DNA of 19,716 bases from Euperipatoides rowelli (taxonomy: Eukaryota > Onychophora > Udeonychophora > Euonychophora > Peripatopsidae): NCBI GenBank assembly GCA_003024985.2, contig PXIH01S0001148.1; one strand, given 5' to 3'. Shown here piece after piece: positions 18,361-19,716 of this stretch. The notes under the pieces were generated by a model, which saw only the letters and a program-made list of their open reading frames with translations, ran no database searches and was not told where the DNA came from. The number at the start of each line of letters is the position of its first letter. Positions within the stretch are counted from its first letter, which is position 1. The position numbers and the translations under genes were made by a program.

Positions 18361-19104
18361 GTATATTATAAAATCAAAAATAATAGTTTAAATAATAGCA
18401 TGATAATTAAAATAAATAAATGTTAAGATAAGACAATTTCATTTATTGCTGTATAATTCTAAATTAAATTATTAATTTGTTAAAATTAATTTGAGATTTT
18501 CAAAAACTTTATATGACTTATGGCTTACTTGTCATCCTTTTTATAGATTCTTTATTTTTTTATTCATTCATTCCGAGTTAGCTTTCACTTTATCCAGTAA
18601 GAGCAAATGGTACGCATTTAACATTTTACAATGACTCCCAAAGGAGTCTTGTGTGGAAAGCTAAATGTTTCTCCTAGTCATATCAATCTGCAATCATATT
18701 GAATTGAAAAAATAAAAGTCGTAATTTGGATCCCGAAATATGATTAATTCAATTCAACAGTATTTACAATATTTTTCTAACCTCAAGAAATTTATGCAGT
18801 AAATTCTGATATTGTTTAAAGCTTATCCATGCAATCTATTGTATTCAATCTACAGTATGTTTAATTATTTTTACTCAATTCTCGTAGACATGGCTGATAT
18901 AAATTTTTAAATAGTCTTTAGGCTATTTCTTCTTCTTCTGATTATGTTGCTGGGCTTCTATTTCACCAAATGTAAACAGGAAGTGTTGTAAGGAAACTAC
19001 TGCACATAGTGAGTCTTTCAATCCATTGCTGGTGTAAGAATGTAAATGCACTCGTATGCAAGAGAATTAAAAAAAATAATAAGAAAATTTTATTTATTTT
19101 AAGC
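18361..19104. other. No gene recognised; includes a small hairpin
   Basis: AT-rich sequence without recognised coding domains. A 53-base imperfect hairpin (18615-18667) has a GACTCC/GGAGTC stem around CAAA, an ACAA/TTGT extension and a distal CATTTA/TAAATG stem. An antisense open frame across 18963-19208 overlaps the gag remnant and is a shadow. Confidence 0.5.
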
Positions 19105-19716
19105 TTCAATAAAGTCGTGAATGTATTTTGAATAGGAAAAAANGGCCATTTGGCTAAATGTTGTAAAACAAAAGGAAAATGAAAGTTTTTAGCCAAGACA
19201 AAAATCAAAATAAATTAGTACACAAAATGGGTGTTTTTGAAAAAGAGGGTACTGAATATCATTTATTCAGAATAGAAGCAAAATATTACCAAATCCATTC
19301 ATGGAAACAATTGAAATAAATGGGAAAAATATGGCATTGGAAATTGACACGGGGTCACTATACACATTATTGAATAAAAAAATGTATGAGCAACTACCTG
19401 GAGTGAGGTTGATTAAGGAGCCTATACAATTAACATAATTTACAGGACAAAAGGCAAATATAGAGGGTTATTGTAATGTAAAAGCAAATGGAAAGGAAGA
19501 TGAATTAAAAATATGGATTTTTAATGGAAAAGGATCTAATTTGTGTGGGAGAGACTGGTTAGTAAATTCAAAACTGGAAATTTTAAAGGACAGTGGAACT
19601 AAATTTCAAATAAAAAGCCTAAGTCAAAATAAATTAAACATTGAACTAAAAAAAATAATGGACAAACATCATGAAATGTTTGAAGAAAAATTAGGTACAT
19701 TGAAAGGCCATAAAGT
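19105..19716 (+). pseudogene. Gypsy gag zinc knuckle, protease and start of RT (partial, decayed)
   Basis: Three pieces of a gag-pol region appear in order. First is the end of a CCHC zinc knuckle: TGT at 19122-19124, then, one frame off, GHLAKCCKTKGK (19144-19179); the second Cys is lost. Second is a stretch with EYHLFRIEAK near 19254-19284. Third, after another frame change, comes the aspartic protease: INGKNMALEIDTGS with the catalytic Asp at 19346-19348, then LCGRDWL (19539-19559), the second conserved protease signature. A TAA at 19436-19438 lies in between. The frame then runs open as FEEKLGTLKGHK, the usual entry to reverse transcriptase, and leaves the window at 19716. It is on the same strand as the gag at 15618 and supplies the parts that gag lacks, so the two may be halves of one element (inference). 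Confidence 0.85.

Noticed and set aside
18963-19208. Antisense frame of 81 codons
   Set aside because: It overlaps the zinc-knuckle remnant on the + strand and contains an unresolved codon.
1-19716. tRNA, rRNA and CRISPR-like arrays
   Set aside because: No tRNA B-box with a matching cloverleaf, no rRNA signature and no regularly spaced identical repeats with unique spacers were found by eye on either strand.

Overview
This window is AT-rich animal DNA, roughly 70% A+T by eye. It has long introns or gene-poor spacer, many homopolymer runs and microsatellites, and several unresolved bases. The one clear host gene is the last coding exon of the F-actin capping protein beta subunit (CapZ beta) at 5334-5510 on the + strand. 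With its polypyrimidine tract and splice acceptor, it identifies a metazoan genome. Base composition, repeat types and the CapZ tail fit an invertebrate, possibly a lophotrochozoan such as a mollusc, but nothing here fixes the species. No prokaryotic genes, rRNA, tRNA or CRISPR arrays were seen.

Layout. 1-5333 is inferred to be intron upstream of the CapZ exon. It holds a poly-C tract, a long near-perfect hairpin (1729-1812), one copy of a dispersed repeat (1526-1610) and a small foldback/MITE-like cluster (2397-2633). 5511 onward is CapZ 3' UTR and then spacer. A transposon-end-like sequence begins at 6904. 8230-12840 is mostly featureless AT-rich DNA with a diverged ~120-bp direct duplication (9488/9897), a (TA)n array (10272-10478), a cluster of palindromic GTTCT/AGAAC motifs (11414-11554) and a second copy of the dispersed repeat (11614-11790). 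12849-13297 is a 449-bp element with 22-bp terminal inverted repeats and an identical 8-bp flanking duplication. It contains the coding tail of a non-LTR retrotransposon in antisense and a third copy of the dispersed repeat. A fourth, inverted copy lies just beyond it.

14900-19716 is a nested graveyard of Ty3/gypsy-type LTR retrotransposons. A 5' LTR with a tRNA-Leu-like primer site and a broken gag (element A, 14900-15315) is cut by a second 5' LTR, a possible primer site and a longer gag (element C, 15316-16202). The same strand later shows a decayed gag zinc knuckle, an aspartic protease and the protease-RT linker, running off the right edge (19105-19716). Between these halves lies about 2.9 kb of other material. 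It includes an antisense gypsy integrase remnant (17379-18276) that stops exactly where another DNA-transposon-like terminus begins (18277).

Only the CapZ exon looks functional. Every transposon reading frame has stops or frameshifts. The most novel-looking items are the TIR element that contains a LINE tail, the related four-copy dispersed family, the intronic hairpin, and a marked excess of the heptamer TACAGTA/TACTGTA across the window.
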